From JAHFDS01 sp964593795 (GTDB lineage Bacteria > Myxococcota_A > Polyangia > JAHFDS01), in NCBI GenBank assembly GCA_964593795.1, contig CAZQJC010000048.1:11559-75558 (forward strand): a stretch of 64,000 nt of DNA, written 5' to 3'. Under the pieces are notes generated by a model, which did no database searches, was not told the origin of the DNA, and was given only the letters and a program-made list of their open reading frames with translations. Both the position numbers and the translations under genes were made by a program. Shown one piece after another: positions 17,427 through 25,158 of this stretch (position 1 is the first letter of the stretch; each line of letters starts with the position of its first letter).

Positions 17427-18163
17427 CAGCCCCTGCCTTCCAAGGCGGCCACACCTGCATCGGACAAGAGCCCGAAGAAGGTGCTGTCGATTATATGGTG
17501 CGCGCGCGGGAGGAACGCAAGGTCCTCCCCGGCGGTGGCATCCAGCACGAAAGCATCGAGATCCAAGAGGAAACCGTCCACGGCCATCGGGTACTTGCCG
17601 ATGCTCGGACCGCCGGGAGACTGCGCAGCAGCCTGTGCGGGGCCGCACGTGATGCGCAGGCGAGACCCGCCGTCTCGCTCCAAAACGAAGCTGCACTGCG
17701 CGGGCTCCACCAGCTTGCCGCCGACGACGTCCGGCAGACTGGCGCCGATCTTGAGCCACGGGTGGATCCCCTCAAGAGAGCCGGGGATCAGCGGCAGGAG
17801 GTTCACGAAGCGAAGGCCGAGACGACGAAACTCGGGTGGTTCGTGCACGCCGTGAATGATCTCCAACACCCGCGTCACGAGAGACTCAAAGGCAGGGAAG
17901 ACCGTGTAGCACTTCGTGCTCACGATGATGGAGTTGAGTGCAACCCCGACGGTGTTCTGCAGGTCCGCGCTCGCGAAGCGATAGTGCTGCAGGGACGGTG
18001 CTTCCCCCGGCGCCGCGTTGGGCACGAGCAGCTTGGGGAACTCCACCCTGAGCTCGTTCTGGATTCGAGCGAGGCCATCGATGAGGGCGAAGTCACCTGG
18101 GAACTTGACCTCGTACACGACCTCCACGAGTGGCGAGTTCGGAAGCTGCGATCGCGGGCTCAT
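17426..18163 (-). CDS. TIGR04255 family protein
   Basis: A 245-residue protein. The opening NSPLVEVVYEVKF is the signature start of the sporadically distributed TIGR04255 family. Further matches are LQHYRFAS, IIVSTKCYTVFPAFESL, FRRLGLRFVNLLPL, and a hydrophobic LDLDAFVLDA near residue 205. The biochemical function of the family is unknown, and its patchy distribution suggests mobile accessory genes. It heads a tightly overlapping three-gene operon with two small proteins. Confidence 0.75.
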   Translation of the reverse strand: MSPRSQLPNSPLVEVVYEVKFPGDFALIDGLARIQNELRVEFPKLLVPNAAPGEAPSLQHYRFASADLQNTVGVALNSIIVSTKCYTVFPAFESLVTRVLEIIHGVHEPPEFRRLGLRFVNLLPLIPGSLEGIHPWLKIGASLPDVVGGKLVEPAQCSFVLERDGGSRLRITCGPAQAAAQSPGGPSIGKYPMAVDGFLLDLDAFVLDATAGEDLAFLPRAHHIIDSTFFGLLSDAGVAALEGRG

Positions 18164-18276
18164 GGCGGCCCGTTCTTAAGCCAGAACCAGGCCAGAGTCC
18201 ACAGGACGAACCGGCTACCGTCGCAGCGCTTGCCAGTCTGCTCTCGGGTGGGGCCTCCGATGGCAGAGGGAGGTTG

Positions 18277-18489
18277 CTACGGCGGCAGCGCCCGCCGACC
18301 CTCCGCGGACGCGCGCGCCTTCTCCCGGTCGCGCCGGCGCTGCGCCACCAGCCCGCACACGCCTCGACGCTCTCCGAGCGCCTCGCCGTCGGGAGGGCCG
18401 ATCACCGAGTGCAGGAGCTCGCGCGAGGGCCCGTGCTGCGCCGGTGGCGGGCTACAGGTGAGGACGACGGCCAGGGCGAGAGCGCGCAC
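18277..18489 (-). CDS. Very small exported protein, paralogue of the upstream gene
   Basis: A 70-residue protein from a GTG at 18489, two bases after the stop of the 137-residue gene upstream. The N-terminus RALALAVVLTC is a short signal-like stretch ending in Cys. Residues about 24-36 (ELLHSVIGPPDGE) closely match the upstream neighbour (ELRRTVIGPPEGR), so the two are a tandem duplicate pair. The rest is highly charged. Function unknown. Confidence 0.45.
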   Translation of the reverse strand: MRALALAVVLTCSPPPAQHGPSRELLHSVIGPPDGEALGERRGVCGLVAQRRRDREKARASAEGRRALPP

Positions 18490-18490
18490 G

Positions 18491-18904
18491 TCAGCGTCTC
18501 CTAAGCGACAGAGGAGGCGAAGACCAGTACAGATGAGGGGGCTCGGCACACGCGCGCGGTATCGGCCGCCGACCGAAGTGCCCGCGAAGGGTGATGTTGG
18601 CGCAAAACTCCGACAGCCACTCGGCATGCTGCCTGGCTTCGCGCTCGCGCTCGAGGTTCCACTGGATCCGCCAGGCCGCGAGCTCGCGCGTACGCTTCAC
18701 CTCGGCGAGGCCCTGCTCGAGCAGTCGCTGGTCGACGGCGGCCTGGCCCTGTTGCTGTCGCTCAAGCATCGCAGGCGTCACCCAGCCGTGACCGGGGTGC
18801 CACTCCCTGCCCTCGGGCGGCCCGATGACCGTGCGCCGCAGCTCGGCGGGCGTGGGCCCGTGGCGGTGGCAGGTGACGACCAGCGCCAGGGCGAGGAGCC
18901 GCAT
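18491..18904 (-). CDS. Small exported coiled-coil protein
   Basis: A 137-residue protein with signal-like MRLLALALVVTC, then ELRRTVIGPPEGR and a long charged helix (about residues 45-100, LERQQQGQAAVDQRLLEQGL and onward). The signal-Cys plus coiled coil, paired with a shorter Cys-bearing partner directly downstream, is reminiscent of phage spanin pairs. However, the -1 residue (T) is not ideal for a lipobox, and no lysis genes are seen nearby. Confidence 0.5.
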   Translation of the reverse strand: MRLLALALVVTCHRHGPTPAELRRTVIGPPEGREWHPGHGWVTPAMLERQQQGQAAVDQRLLEQGLAEVKRTRELAAWRIQWNLEREREARQHAEWLSEFCANITLRGHFGRRPIPRACAEPPHLYWSSPPLSLRRR

Positions 18905-18984
18905 GTGCGGCGGAGGGCGCTCGAGGGTGGATGTGACTCGGAGCTCCCCCTTGCTCCCGCCGGCGCGAGATCCATACTAGACGC

Positions 18985-19422
18985 ATGGGGGCAATTGCAG
19001 CGATCGCGCTGGCAGTTCTTCTTGCAGCGGTGAGCCCGAACCAGGCATGCCAGGTCGCGAAGGGATCCTTCAGCAACTACGAGCATCTGGTAGACGTCAT
19101 CCGGGCTTCCAGCAAGCACGCCAGCGTCCCGAAGGACGTTGGGGCTTGTCGCGAGCTTGCGCGGGAGGCGGGTGGCTTCGCGAAGCTAGCTGGGGAAGCA
19201 TTGCGTGCCGGATGGATAACCAGGGCCGTCGCGGGAATCGCTTTTGCCAAGTACACGGAGCAGGTGGGATTCTGTGCTTGCGAGGATGCGTTTGGCGTTC
19301 CTCACGAGCCCCCCAGCGCGTCGCCGCCGCGGGCTCCAAAGACGCCACCTCCGCCCCCAACGGATCCCGAGCGGAAGAAGCCCAGCCTCCGTTGCATCGT
19401 GCTGCCGAAAACCTGCAAGTAG
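18985..19422 (+). CDS. Small secreted protein
   Basis: A 145-residue protein with a clear signal peptide (MGAIAAIALAVLLAAVSPNQA). The mature part has about six cysteines, a helical centre and a Pro-rich C-terminal stretch (PPRAPKTPPPPPTDPERK). It is divergent from the preceding minus-strand pair. Function unknown. It is one of several exported proteins grouped in 18.3-22.2 kb. Confidence 0.5.
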   Translation: MGAIAAIALAVLLAAVSPNQACQVAKGSFSNYEHLVDVIRASSKHASVPKDVGACRELAREAGGFAKLAGEALRAGWITRAVAGIAFAKYTEQVGFCACEDAFGVPHEPPSASPPRAPKTPPPPPTDPERKKPSLRCIVLPKTCK

Positions 19423-19520
19423 GGGCGGGGCTGTAGGAGTGGGGCAACGCTCGCGGCGCCGTGGGTAGGCGATGACCGACCCGTGAGGATCGACGGCGCG
19501 CCCTCGGGCACGCTCGAGGC

Positions 19521-19691
19521 ATGAAGCTCGCCGCCCTCGTGGCCCTACTCCTCTCGTGCGGTGGTGCCGACGAATCTGCGCCGCGCCCGTCTGGCATCCA
19601 CTTCGAACGCGAGTACCTCGAGCGCGTGCCCGTGGGCCGGGATGTGTGCTCGATCATCGAGGCTGCACCGGACGCCGGCGCTCAGCCATGA
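19521..19691 (+). CDS. Very small putative lipoprotein
   Basis: A 56-residue protein with a textbook lipoprotein signal, MKLAALVALLLSCGG, Cys13. The mature part is only about 44 residues and includes EYLERVPVGRDVCS. Its stop overlaps the ATG of the next gene (ATGA). It may be a lipid-anchored partner of that secreted protein. Confidence 0.5.
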   Translation: MKLAALVALLLSCGGADESAPRPSGIHFEREYLERVPVGRDVCSIIEAAPDAGAQP

Positions 19692-20053
19692 GCTCCCGTC
19701 GAGCGCTCGTCCTCGTGGCCTCCGTACTCCTGCCCTCGATTGCGAGCGCGCACCCGATGGTGCGGGCGATGTGGGGCGCGGCACCGACTGGTCACGTCCC
19801 TTCCGATGCCGCCGAGGACGGGATCTTCCTGAGTGGGACGCGTGACGTGGGCGATGGCTGCGGAGCAGACGACGTCGGCGTCACGGGCCACTCCGGGGCT
19901 GGTCTCGGCTCGGCCCTGAACATCGACTTCATCCGCGAGATCTCTCTCGGCGGCCTCCCCGCGTTCATCATCGACCGCCGCATACTCGACTACCTGCCCC
20001 TGCTCGATCGGGACGCCGTGCGCGCGGCGCGAGCGCTCACGCCGGGGCTGTAG
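19688..20053 (+). CDS. Small secreted protein
   Basis: A 121-residue protein with a signal peptide ending SIASA-HP (about residue 22). The mature part contains GDGCGADDVGVTGHSGAG and no recognised domain. It is translationally coupled to the 56-residue lipoprotein gene upstream by a 4-bp overlap. Function unknown. Confidence 0.5.
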   Translation: MSSRRALVLVASVLLPSIASAHPMVRAMWGAAPTGHVPSDAAEDGIFLSGTRDVGDGCGADDVGVTGHSGAGLGSALNIDFIREISLGGLPAFIIDRRILDYLPLLDRDAVRAARALTPGL

Positions 20054-20099
20054 GTCGTCAGCCTTCGCGGTGGGTGGACCTCGGTGCGCACCCCCGCAA

Positions 20100-20135
20100 C
20101 GAATTTTCGTCGATGACACGGGTGGCGAAAATTCG
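20100..20135. repeat. Perfect AT-rich inverted repeat
   Basis: CGAATTTTCG (20100-20109) and CGAAAATTCG (20126-20135) form a perfect 10-bp stem with a 16-base loop in the gap between 20053 and 20243. There is no T run after it, so it is less likely a simple terminator than an operator or structured regulatory element. Confidence 0.55.
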
Positions 20136-20242
20136 CTGGGCGGCCGACAGGTGCGAGCTTGTGACGGTGATGGCTATGGACGGGGCGGGGCGGGTGGAGG
20201 ACGATGCCGGCGCTCAGCGTTTTGGCTGAGGGGGAGGCGAGC

Positions 20243-22207
20243 ATGACGACGAAGGCGAGCGGTGCGGATCTGGACGTCTCGGAGGCAGCAGGAAGTCAGG
20301 ACGTTGACGAAGGGCGACGCGGGCTGTTCGTGGCGCTGCTAGGGGCGGCGGGGGCGAGTGCGCTGGCCGGGTGCGGCGCCGAGGACCGCCAGTCCGCCGT
20401 CGGTAATTCCTCGGCTGCACTTAGCGGAACCGCTACCGTAAAGTACGTCGACACCATCGGCACAAGCGGCTCTCCCGGCGACCTGCGCGGCCTGACGTCG
20501 GCGGCTGCGGGCTGGGTGGCGGTGGCGCACGGATTCTATGCAGTTGGAGACGGCGGCGGAGGTGTCTTCTACTGGGACGCCAGTTCGACAGCAGCTGACA
20601 ATGGTGGAACCATTATCCAGGCAACCGGGGTCACGACGGGGCGCTGGATCCGGATCTTCGAGGGGCCCGTTCGCCTCGCCTGGTTTGGCGTTCATGACGA
20701 CCAGTCCGTTGACGACACGACGAGGGTTCAGGCTGCTCTCAATGCAGCGAAGGACATCGTCCTTAGCAACTGCCGGATCGATTCGCCGATAACCGTGGAA
20801 TCCACGGTCCGCACGCTGATCTGTGAGGGCAGCATCCAGTGTCGATGGGCGCCCAGTGGTGAGGACTCGTACTATGCTGCCGTAACGTTCAAGCCCGACT
20901 TCGGCGGCTCAGTTCTCGGCACACTTCGTGTCTGCAATTACAATTCCCCTAGCGAGACGACACGGCTCGATGGAGTCCTGTTCAACGAATGCGCTGCATT
21001 CTACGCAGACGCAATCCGCGTGGAGAACGTCAGATACGGCGTCGTCCTCTACAAGTGCGAGTCCGGATGGAATGTAAACACGATTTCCGGCGACATGATT
21101 CGGGGATACCAACCCGGATCCGGGAACGATCACGGCGGAGATTTTGTCGCAATGAGCCATTGCAAGAATGGACGAATTGGAAACATCTCCGGAGAAAATA
21201 TCTATAAAGCCGCCGTGTACTTGGCGCCGGGATATGAGAACGATCAAACATGCCCTAACGACGGAATAACCATAGAGTCCATCGATGTTCACTTGCAGGA
21301 CAACGCTCAGTCAAGTGCGCTGAGCCTTCGCTCTGCCGTTCACCTGCGAGTCGGCTCAATCGTGTCTCGAAGCGGGCTGAGTGCGCTCATTGTCCGTCGC
21401 TACGAGTCTCCGAATCCGGAAAACGTGGTCGACGACATATCCATCGGAGACATCACGCGAATCTCTGGCACCAATAGTGGAAATGCATCCGCCGTAGACA
21501 TTACGGCCCTCTATAATGGGTCGCTGTATGGCACGTTCGGCAGGGTCCAGATTGGAAACATCTACGCCACGGATGTGGCCGGCTACGTTGTCAACATCGC
21601 GAGCACGGAGCGTTTTCAAGTGATGGGCACGCTTGAGGCCAAGAGCTGCAAGGGGGCGATGGTCGTTCAGGAACTCGTTGATAGCATTGACATTGGAACA
21701 ATGATCACGGAGAACTCGACGGAGCATGATGTCGTGGTGCTTGACACGGTTGACTCCGGAAGCGGCGGCCGTCTCAATGTCGACAATTATGTCATACGAA
21801 GCCGATCTGGGAACTCCTACATCCCGGTGTGGGTCAAGAATGGAGCTGCTGGCGGCGGCTACGCCGATCGCCTTCTCTTTCTAAGGTTTGGAACGACGGT
21901 CGATCGTCAGTCGTCGCCGTCATATGGAATAGTGTTCCTCTTGGATACTCAGATTGATAGCGAATACAGGCATCCTTCGTCGGCATTCCGCTTCATCTTC
22001 GATTCCATTCAGTCGGCGGTATCCACAGCGAAGATCCGTGTGCGGGGATGCGATGTGAGAGAGGTCTTCGACGGACGCATGTACTCCGACACTATCCCGG
22101 CGGACAGCACCTGGCCAGACGGCACGCATATCTACAAGACTTCGCCCAGCAGCGGTACGTGGGCATGGCTAAGGATGTCTGGATCTTTCACCGCCCTATC
22201 TGCGTAG
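20243..22207 (+). CDS. Beta-helix (tailspike/pectate-lyase-like) protein with Tat-lipoprotein signal
   Basis: A 654-residue protein. The N-terminus has a twin-arginine export signal with a lipobox (RRGLFVALLGAAGASALAGC), so it should be folded in the cytoplasm, exported by Tat and lipid-anchored. From about residue 130, WFGVHDDQSVDDTTRVQAAL is the usual start of the right-handed beta-helix found in tailspikes and pectate lyases, and irregular rungs continue to about residue 560. The ATG at 20243 has a GAGGGGGAGG site. Base composition is clearly lower in GC than the neighbours, which suggests recent transfer. A polysaccharide substrate is likely but cannot be named. Confidence 0.7.
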   Translation: MTTKASGADLDVSEAAGSQDVDEGRRGLFVALLGAAGASALAGCGAEDRQSAVGNSSAALSGTATVKYVDTIGTSGSPGDLRGLTSAAAGWVAVAHGFYAVGDGGGGVFYWDASSTAADNGGTIIQATGVTTGRWIRIFEGPVRLAWFGVHDDQSVDDTTRVQAALNAAKDIVLSNCRIDSPITVESTVRTLICEGSIQCRWAPSGEDSYYAAVTFKPDFGGSVLGTLRVCNYNSPSETTRLDGVLFNECAAFYADAIRVENVRYGVVLYKCESGWNVNTISGDMIRGYQPGSGNDHGGDFVAMSHCKNGRIGNISGENIYKAAVYLAPGYENDQTCPNDGITIESIDVHLQDNAQSSALSLRSAVHLRVGSIVSRSGLSALIVRRYESPNPENVVDDISIGDITRISGTNSGNASAVDITALYNGSLYGTFGRVQIGNIYATDVAGYVVNIASTERFQVMGTLEAKSCKGAMVVQELVDSIDIGTMITENSTEHDVVVLDTVDSGSGGRLNVDNYVIRSRSGNSYIPVWVKNGAAGGGYADRLLFLRFGTTVDRQSSPSYGIVFLLDTQIDSEYRHPSSAFRFIFDSIQSAVSTAKIRVRGCDVREVFDGRMYSDTIPADSTWPDGTHIYKTSPSSGTWAWLRMSGSFTALSA

Positions 22208-22507
22208 GGACCGTCGCGCCACACCTCCGACCTCCGGTTCCGCCACCCAACTAGCCGGCGTCTGCCGCGCCCCGCACGAGGCCTCGGCCTTGTACACCTC
22301 ATCGAGAATCGACAACTGCGCGTCGCGCCAGAACACCGTGATCGTCACGCAGTGGAAGGCCTCGTCGCTCGACTGCGTCACGACGACGTCCACGACCTCG
22401 AGCGCGGGGTGCGCCTGCAGCCACGCCGTGACCTTCTCGCCGAGGTGGGCGCGGTCGTTCGCCATCGTGGCGGAGAAGACGTTGCAGCCGGTGAAGTCGG
22501 TGAGCAT
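22196..22507 (-). CDS. Small phage-element protein
   Basis: A 103-residue protein with a compact alpha/beta pattern (MLTDFTGCNVFSATMAND, then EVVDVVVTQSSDEAFHCVTITVFW) and an Arg-rich tail. Its end overlaps the beta-helix gene by 12 bp in convergent orientation. Possibly the last gene of the minus-strand operon starting at 24050. No family name is certain. Confidence 0.55.
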   Translation of the reverse strand: MLTDFTGCNVFSATMANDRAHLGEKVTAWLQAHPALEVVDVVVTQSSDEAFHCVTITVFWRDAQLSILDEVYKAEASCGARQTPASWVAEPEVGGVARRSLRR

Positions 22508-22593
22508 GGACGTCTACCGTAACCCGGCATCGGCCAGGGCGTGCGGCTCGGCGAGAAGGACGACGCGGGCGCGGGATCTGGCGACTGCGGAGG

Positions 22594-23145
22594 TCACGCG
22601 AGTGATGGCAGCGCCGCCCTGATCCGAGCACGCTCCACGTCCTTGATGATGGCGCGTGCCTTCCAACCGCTGATCGTCTGCTTTTCGAGCAGCGCCGCTG
22701 CGATCGCACGAATTTCTCCCCAGTTCTCCTGCACGGCGTCGAAGGCCCGATGCTCGAGCCACTCGACATAAGCCTTCGCCGTCTTCGCCCTGGGGAACAA
22801 CAGCGCCGCGACGCTCTGCGCGTGCTTGTAGTCAGCGGCGGAGCCAGGAAGTGTTCGCCCGTTCCCGCGCCGGAGGTAGGCGCGCTCTGCGGCGGGGCCG
22901 CCCAGCGCCATCATGATGGTGTTCTCGAGGCGACGGCGCGAGCGCGGCGCGCTCGGATCGAAGTCTTCACTGTGTTCGTCTGCCCACCTCGGCAACTCCA
23001 AGAGGTCCACGTGGCCCAGGGATCCAGGCTCGGGCAGGATCGTGATGCTGCGGAAAGCCATGCACTGAAAGCGCCAGGCCATCACGGCATGCCCCGCCTC
23101 GTGAAAAGCGGTCGCTCGCAGGACGCTGGCCTTGGGAGTTCGCAT
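22594..23145 (-). CDS. Stand-alone M41 (FtsH-type) metallopeptidase-like protein B
   Basis: A 183-residue protein with the zinc-binding motif HEAGHAVMAW (residues about 15-24), then SITILPEPGSLGHVDL and the MALGGPAAERAYL helix, the core features of the FtsH protease domain. No AAA ATPase domain is attached, so it is far shorter than FtsH (about 600 residues). A GAGGAAG site precedes the ATG. It directly follows a paralogue (23146-23682), and both follow a ribbon-helix-helix-like gene. Confidence 0.75.
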   Translation of the reverse strand: MRTPKASVLRATAFHEAGHAVMAWRFQCMAFRSITILPEPGSLGHVDLLELPRWADEHSEDFDPSAPRSRRRLENTIMMALGGPAAERAYLRRGNGRTLPGSAADYKHAQSVAALLFPRAKTAKAYVEWLEHRAFDAVQENWGEIRAIAAALLEKQTISGWKARAIIKDVERARIRAALPSLA

Positions 23146-23682
23146 CTACTTCCTCACTTTCTTCGGCTTCGCCACTGCGAGCCCCGGCGACGCGAGCGCG
23201 TTCGCGGAGGCTTCGTAGTCCAGACGCTGATGAGCCAGGAGCGCGGCCGCGAGCCGTTCGATGCGCCTCCAGTGGCCGTCGATCAGATCTCCGGTGCGGA
23301 TCTCGAGCCAACGAAGGAAGGCCGTCGCGCTCTCGCCATTTCCGCAGATCCGTAGCGCCAGGTCCGTCGCCCGGTCGTAGTCGCCGCGCGCACCGACATG
23401 GTTCTGGCGACCGGTGAGGCGGCGCTCGGCAGCGGGGCCGGCGAGCGAGCAGATGATCGACTGCTCGCAGAAGACGCGCGCGCGAGGAGACATCGCGACC
23501 TCGATGTCGTCGGCGAGTGCCTTCGGATACGGCGCATATCGAACGTGACCCAGGGACCCACCCTCATCATCCGGAACGATCGTGGCGTACTTGAAGCGCC
23601 TGCCGTAGGACCACGAGGCCACGGCGTGGCCGGCCTCGTGGTGCGCGATGGCCTCAAGCGACGGCCCGTTGCGCCGACTCAC
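23146..23682 (-). CDS. Stand-alone M41 (FtsH-type) metallopeptidase-like protein A
   Basis: A 178-residue paralogue of the downstream gene: AIAHHEAGHAVASWSYG (zinc ligands about residues 15 and 19), ATIVPDDEGGSLGHVRY, CSLAGPAAERRL and GARGDYDRATDLAL, which includes the usual third-ligand Asp region of M41 peptidases. The GTG start overlaps the stop of the ribbon-helix-helix-like gene by 4 bp. The target is unknown; specific cleavage of a phage or host regulator is a possibility. Confidence 0.75.
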   Translation of the reverse strand: MSRRNGPSLEAIAHHEAGHAVASWSYGRRFKYATIVPDDEGGSLGHVRYAPYPKALADDIEVAMSPRARVFCEQSIICSLAGPAAERRLTGRQNHVGARGDYDRATDLALRICGNGESATAFLRWLEIRTGDLIDGHWRRIERLAAALLAHQRLDYEASANALASPGLAVAKPKKVRK

Positions 23683-24050
23683 TTGGGGCCTCGCGACTTC
23701 GGACGCTTCGTCACCACAGGCACCGGCGCGGCGCCAGCCGATGGCGCAGCCCTCACGGCATCCACGAGCCGAGAGAGGCGCGCGGCGCGCGACTGGCCCG
23801 CGGTTGGCCTCAGTGGTTGATCGGGGATCGAGCCGCCACCCGTGGCGAGATCCCCGAGGCGCTCCGCCTCGCTGAGCACGAGATCACGCGCCCAGGTGGA
23901 CGCGGCGATCCCGAAACGCTTCGCAACGGCCTCGATCAGCTCCTTTTCCTCCTTTGTGACCTTGAAGTTGAGGAGCTTGTCTCGCGTCTTGCCGGTGACC
24001 GGGATGCCAACCATTGCAGAGAAGAGGGTAGCGCTCATGCCGGCGATCAT
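23679..24050 (-). CDS. Ribbon-helix-helix/MobC-like DNA-binding protein
   Basis: A 123-residue protein. RDKLLNFKVTKEEKELIEAV followed by RFGIAASTWARDLVL is the strand-helix-helix pattern of MobC/CopG-like proteins, with a basic Pro-rich tail (KRPKSRGPK). GAGGAG precedes the ATG at 24050. It faces the promoter at 24068-24096 and heads the operon with the two HEAGH peptidases. Autoregulation and control of the divergent early operon are likely but inferred. Confidence 0.65.
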   Translation of the reverse strand: MIAGMSATLFSAMVGIPVTGKTRDKLLNFKVTKEEKELIEAVAKRFGIAASTWARDLVLSEAERLGDLATGGGSIPDQPLRPTAGQSRAARLSRLVDAVRAAPSAGAAPVPVVTKRPKSRGPK

Positions 24051-24067
24051 GACGCTCCTCGACTAGG

Positions 24068-24096
24068 TTGACAAGAAGTAAAACTTGTTGTATTAC
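24068..24096 (+). promoter_or_regulatory. Sigma-70-type early promoter with overlapping operator
   Basis: A perfect -35 TTGACA (24068-24073), 17-bp spacer and -10 TATTAC (24091-24096) drive the plus-strand early genes. Between the boxes lies ACAAG-N8-CTTGT (24071-24088), an inverted repeat well placed for repression. The divergent ribbon-helix-helix gene starts 18 bp away. Confidence 0.75.
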
Positions 24097-24144
24097 TTAA
24101 TGGACAAGGGCTCGCAGGGCCCGACAACCGAGAGGAGATCGCTC

Positions 24145-24459
24145 ATGAAGACGACCGCGACGAAGACCACGACCCGCAAGCCGACCGCCAAGCGCAGAGG
24201 CGCCGCGGGTAGCCGAGCCCTCCCGACGCCCGAGGCCACGCTCGATGCCGCGGAGAAGATCGCCGACGCGCTCGCGCTCGTGCTCACGACGGGCGCACCG
24301 CACCCCGAGGAGCTGACCGCGTATCTCGCCATGCCGTTCGCGCTCGCCCGCGCAGCCGGCAGGCTGGCCGCTCAGCGCATGGAGGTTCCCGAGGCGGAGC
24401 TCCTCGAGCTGGTCATGGGTGCGGTGCGGGGTGGGTTCATCGCTGGCGGTGCAGCGTGA
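24145..24459 (+). CDS. Hypothetical early phage-element protein
   Basis: A 104-residue protein: a basic, Thr/Lys/Arg-rich tail (MKTTATKTTTRKPTAKRRG) followed by a helical domain (about residues 30-100). The ATG at 24145 has GAGAGGAGA upstream; an in-frame ATG at 24085 lies inside the promoter. First gene of the plus-strand early region. The basic tail suggests DNA binding. No family recognised. Confidence 0.55.
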   Translation: MKTTATKTTTRKPTAKRRGAAGSRALPTPEATLDAAEKIADALALVLTTGAPHPEELTAYLAMPFALARAAGRLAAQRMEVPEAELLELVMGAVRGGFIAGGAA

Positions 24460-24496
24460 AGGCCGCCGCGCTGGCGGTGCAGCGTGAAGGCCGCCG
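24441..24496. repeat. 28-bp perfect tandem duplication at a gene junction
   Basis: The unit at 24441-24468 is repeated exactly at 24469-24496. It contains the stop of the upstream gene and a GTG that could start the next, so the duplication produced two copies of a stop/start overlap. Because 28 is not a multiple of three, only the second GTG is in frame with the downstream gene. Confidence 0.8.
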
Positions 24497-25158
24497 CGCA
24501 CAACCCGAAGATGACGAGCAGGGCTCGCACCGGGCGCCGCAACCGGCCGCGCCAGCCCGGGGGCGCGGGCGCGGGCGTCGAGCGTGATCTGCCGCGGAGC
24601 CTCTGGTTCAGAGGACGCTTCGGTGGCTATGTCGCTGCAACGGGCGATGCGAAGGCGCCCGCGTTCGAGCTGGCGCGCGAGTGCACGACGATTCTCGCGC
24701 TTCTCGGCTCGCGCTTCTCTGACCTCCGGGCCGAGCCGTCAGTCGACTGCGACGACCTGGTCATCAGGGGCGTCGAGCGTGGTTGGGACAGGGGCATCGA
24801 GACGATCTCGCTCACTGGCTTGCTCGCACGCTGGCTCCGGGGCGACGCCGAGGACCACAGGGACGACCTGGTGTGGCGGCTCCTCAGTGCTGCGACAATC
24901 GTTGATCTCGACGATCATCGCGTGCTCGAGGTGCGCGGGGGCCTCTGGCCGTGCATCACGATCGAGGGGCCCCACGAGCACCGCGGCGCGCACGACGACC
25001 CGCACGTCTGGCACGCACATGCGACCGGGATCTACAACCCGATCCACGTCGACGCCTCCGACTTCGGGATGATCTCGGGCTCGGTCGCGGCGAGGCTTCC
25101 GCGCGTCCGGGCTGTCGCCGAGGAACTCGCGGACCGCTCATCGGCTTGCGCGCCGTGA
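24484..25158 (+). CDS. Hypothetical early phage-element protein
   Basis: A 224-residue protein from a GTG created or moved by the 28-bp duplication. A basic N-terminus (TSRARTGRRNRPRQPG) is followed by a globular domain (about residues 35-215) rich in Asp, His and Trp, including DDLVWRLLSAATIVDLDDH and HDDPHVWHAHATGIYNP. The His/Asp content could bind metal. I do not recognise the family. The stop overlaps the next GTG by 4 bp. Confidence 0.5.
   Translation: MKAAAHNPKMTSRARTGRRNRPRQPGGAGAGVERDLPRSLWFRGRFGGYVAATGDAKAPAFELARECTTILALLGSRFSDLRAEPSVDCDDLVIRGVERGWDRGIETISLTGLLARWLRGDAEDHRDDLVWRLLSAATIVDLDDHRVLEVRGGLWPCITIEGPHEHRGAHDDPHVWHAHATGIYNPIHVDASDFGMISGSVAARLPRVRAVAEELADRSSACAP

Noticed and set aside
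17420..19033. A 537-codon plus-strand frame over the TIGR04255 gene and the paralogous mini-genes
   Set aside because: No motif is visible in it, while the minus-strand genes show recognised families and tight stop/start overlaps.
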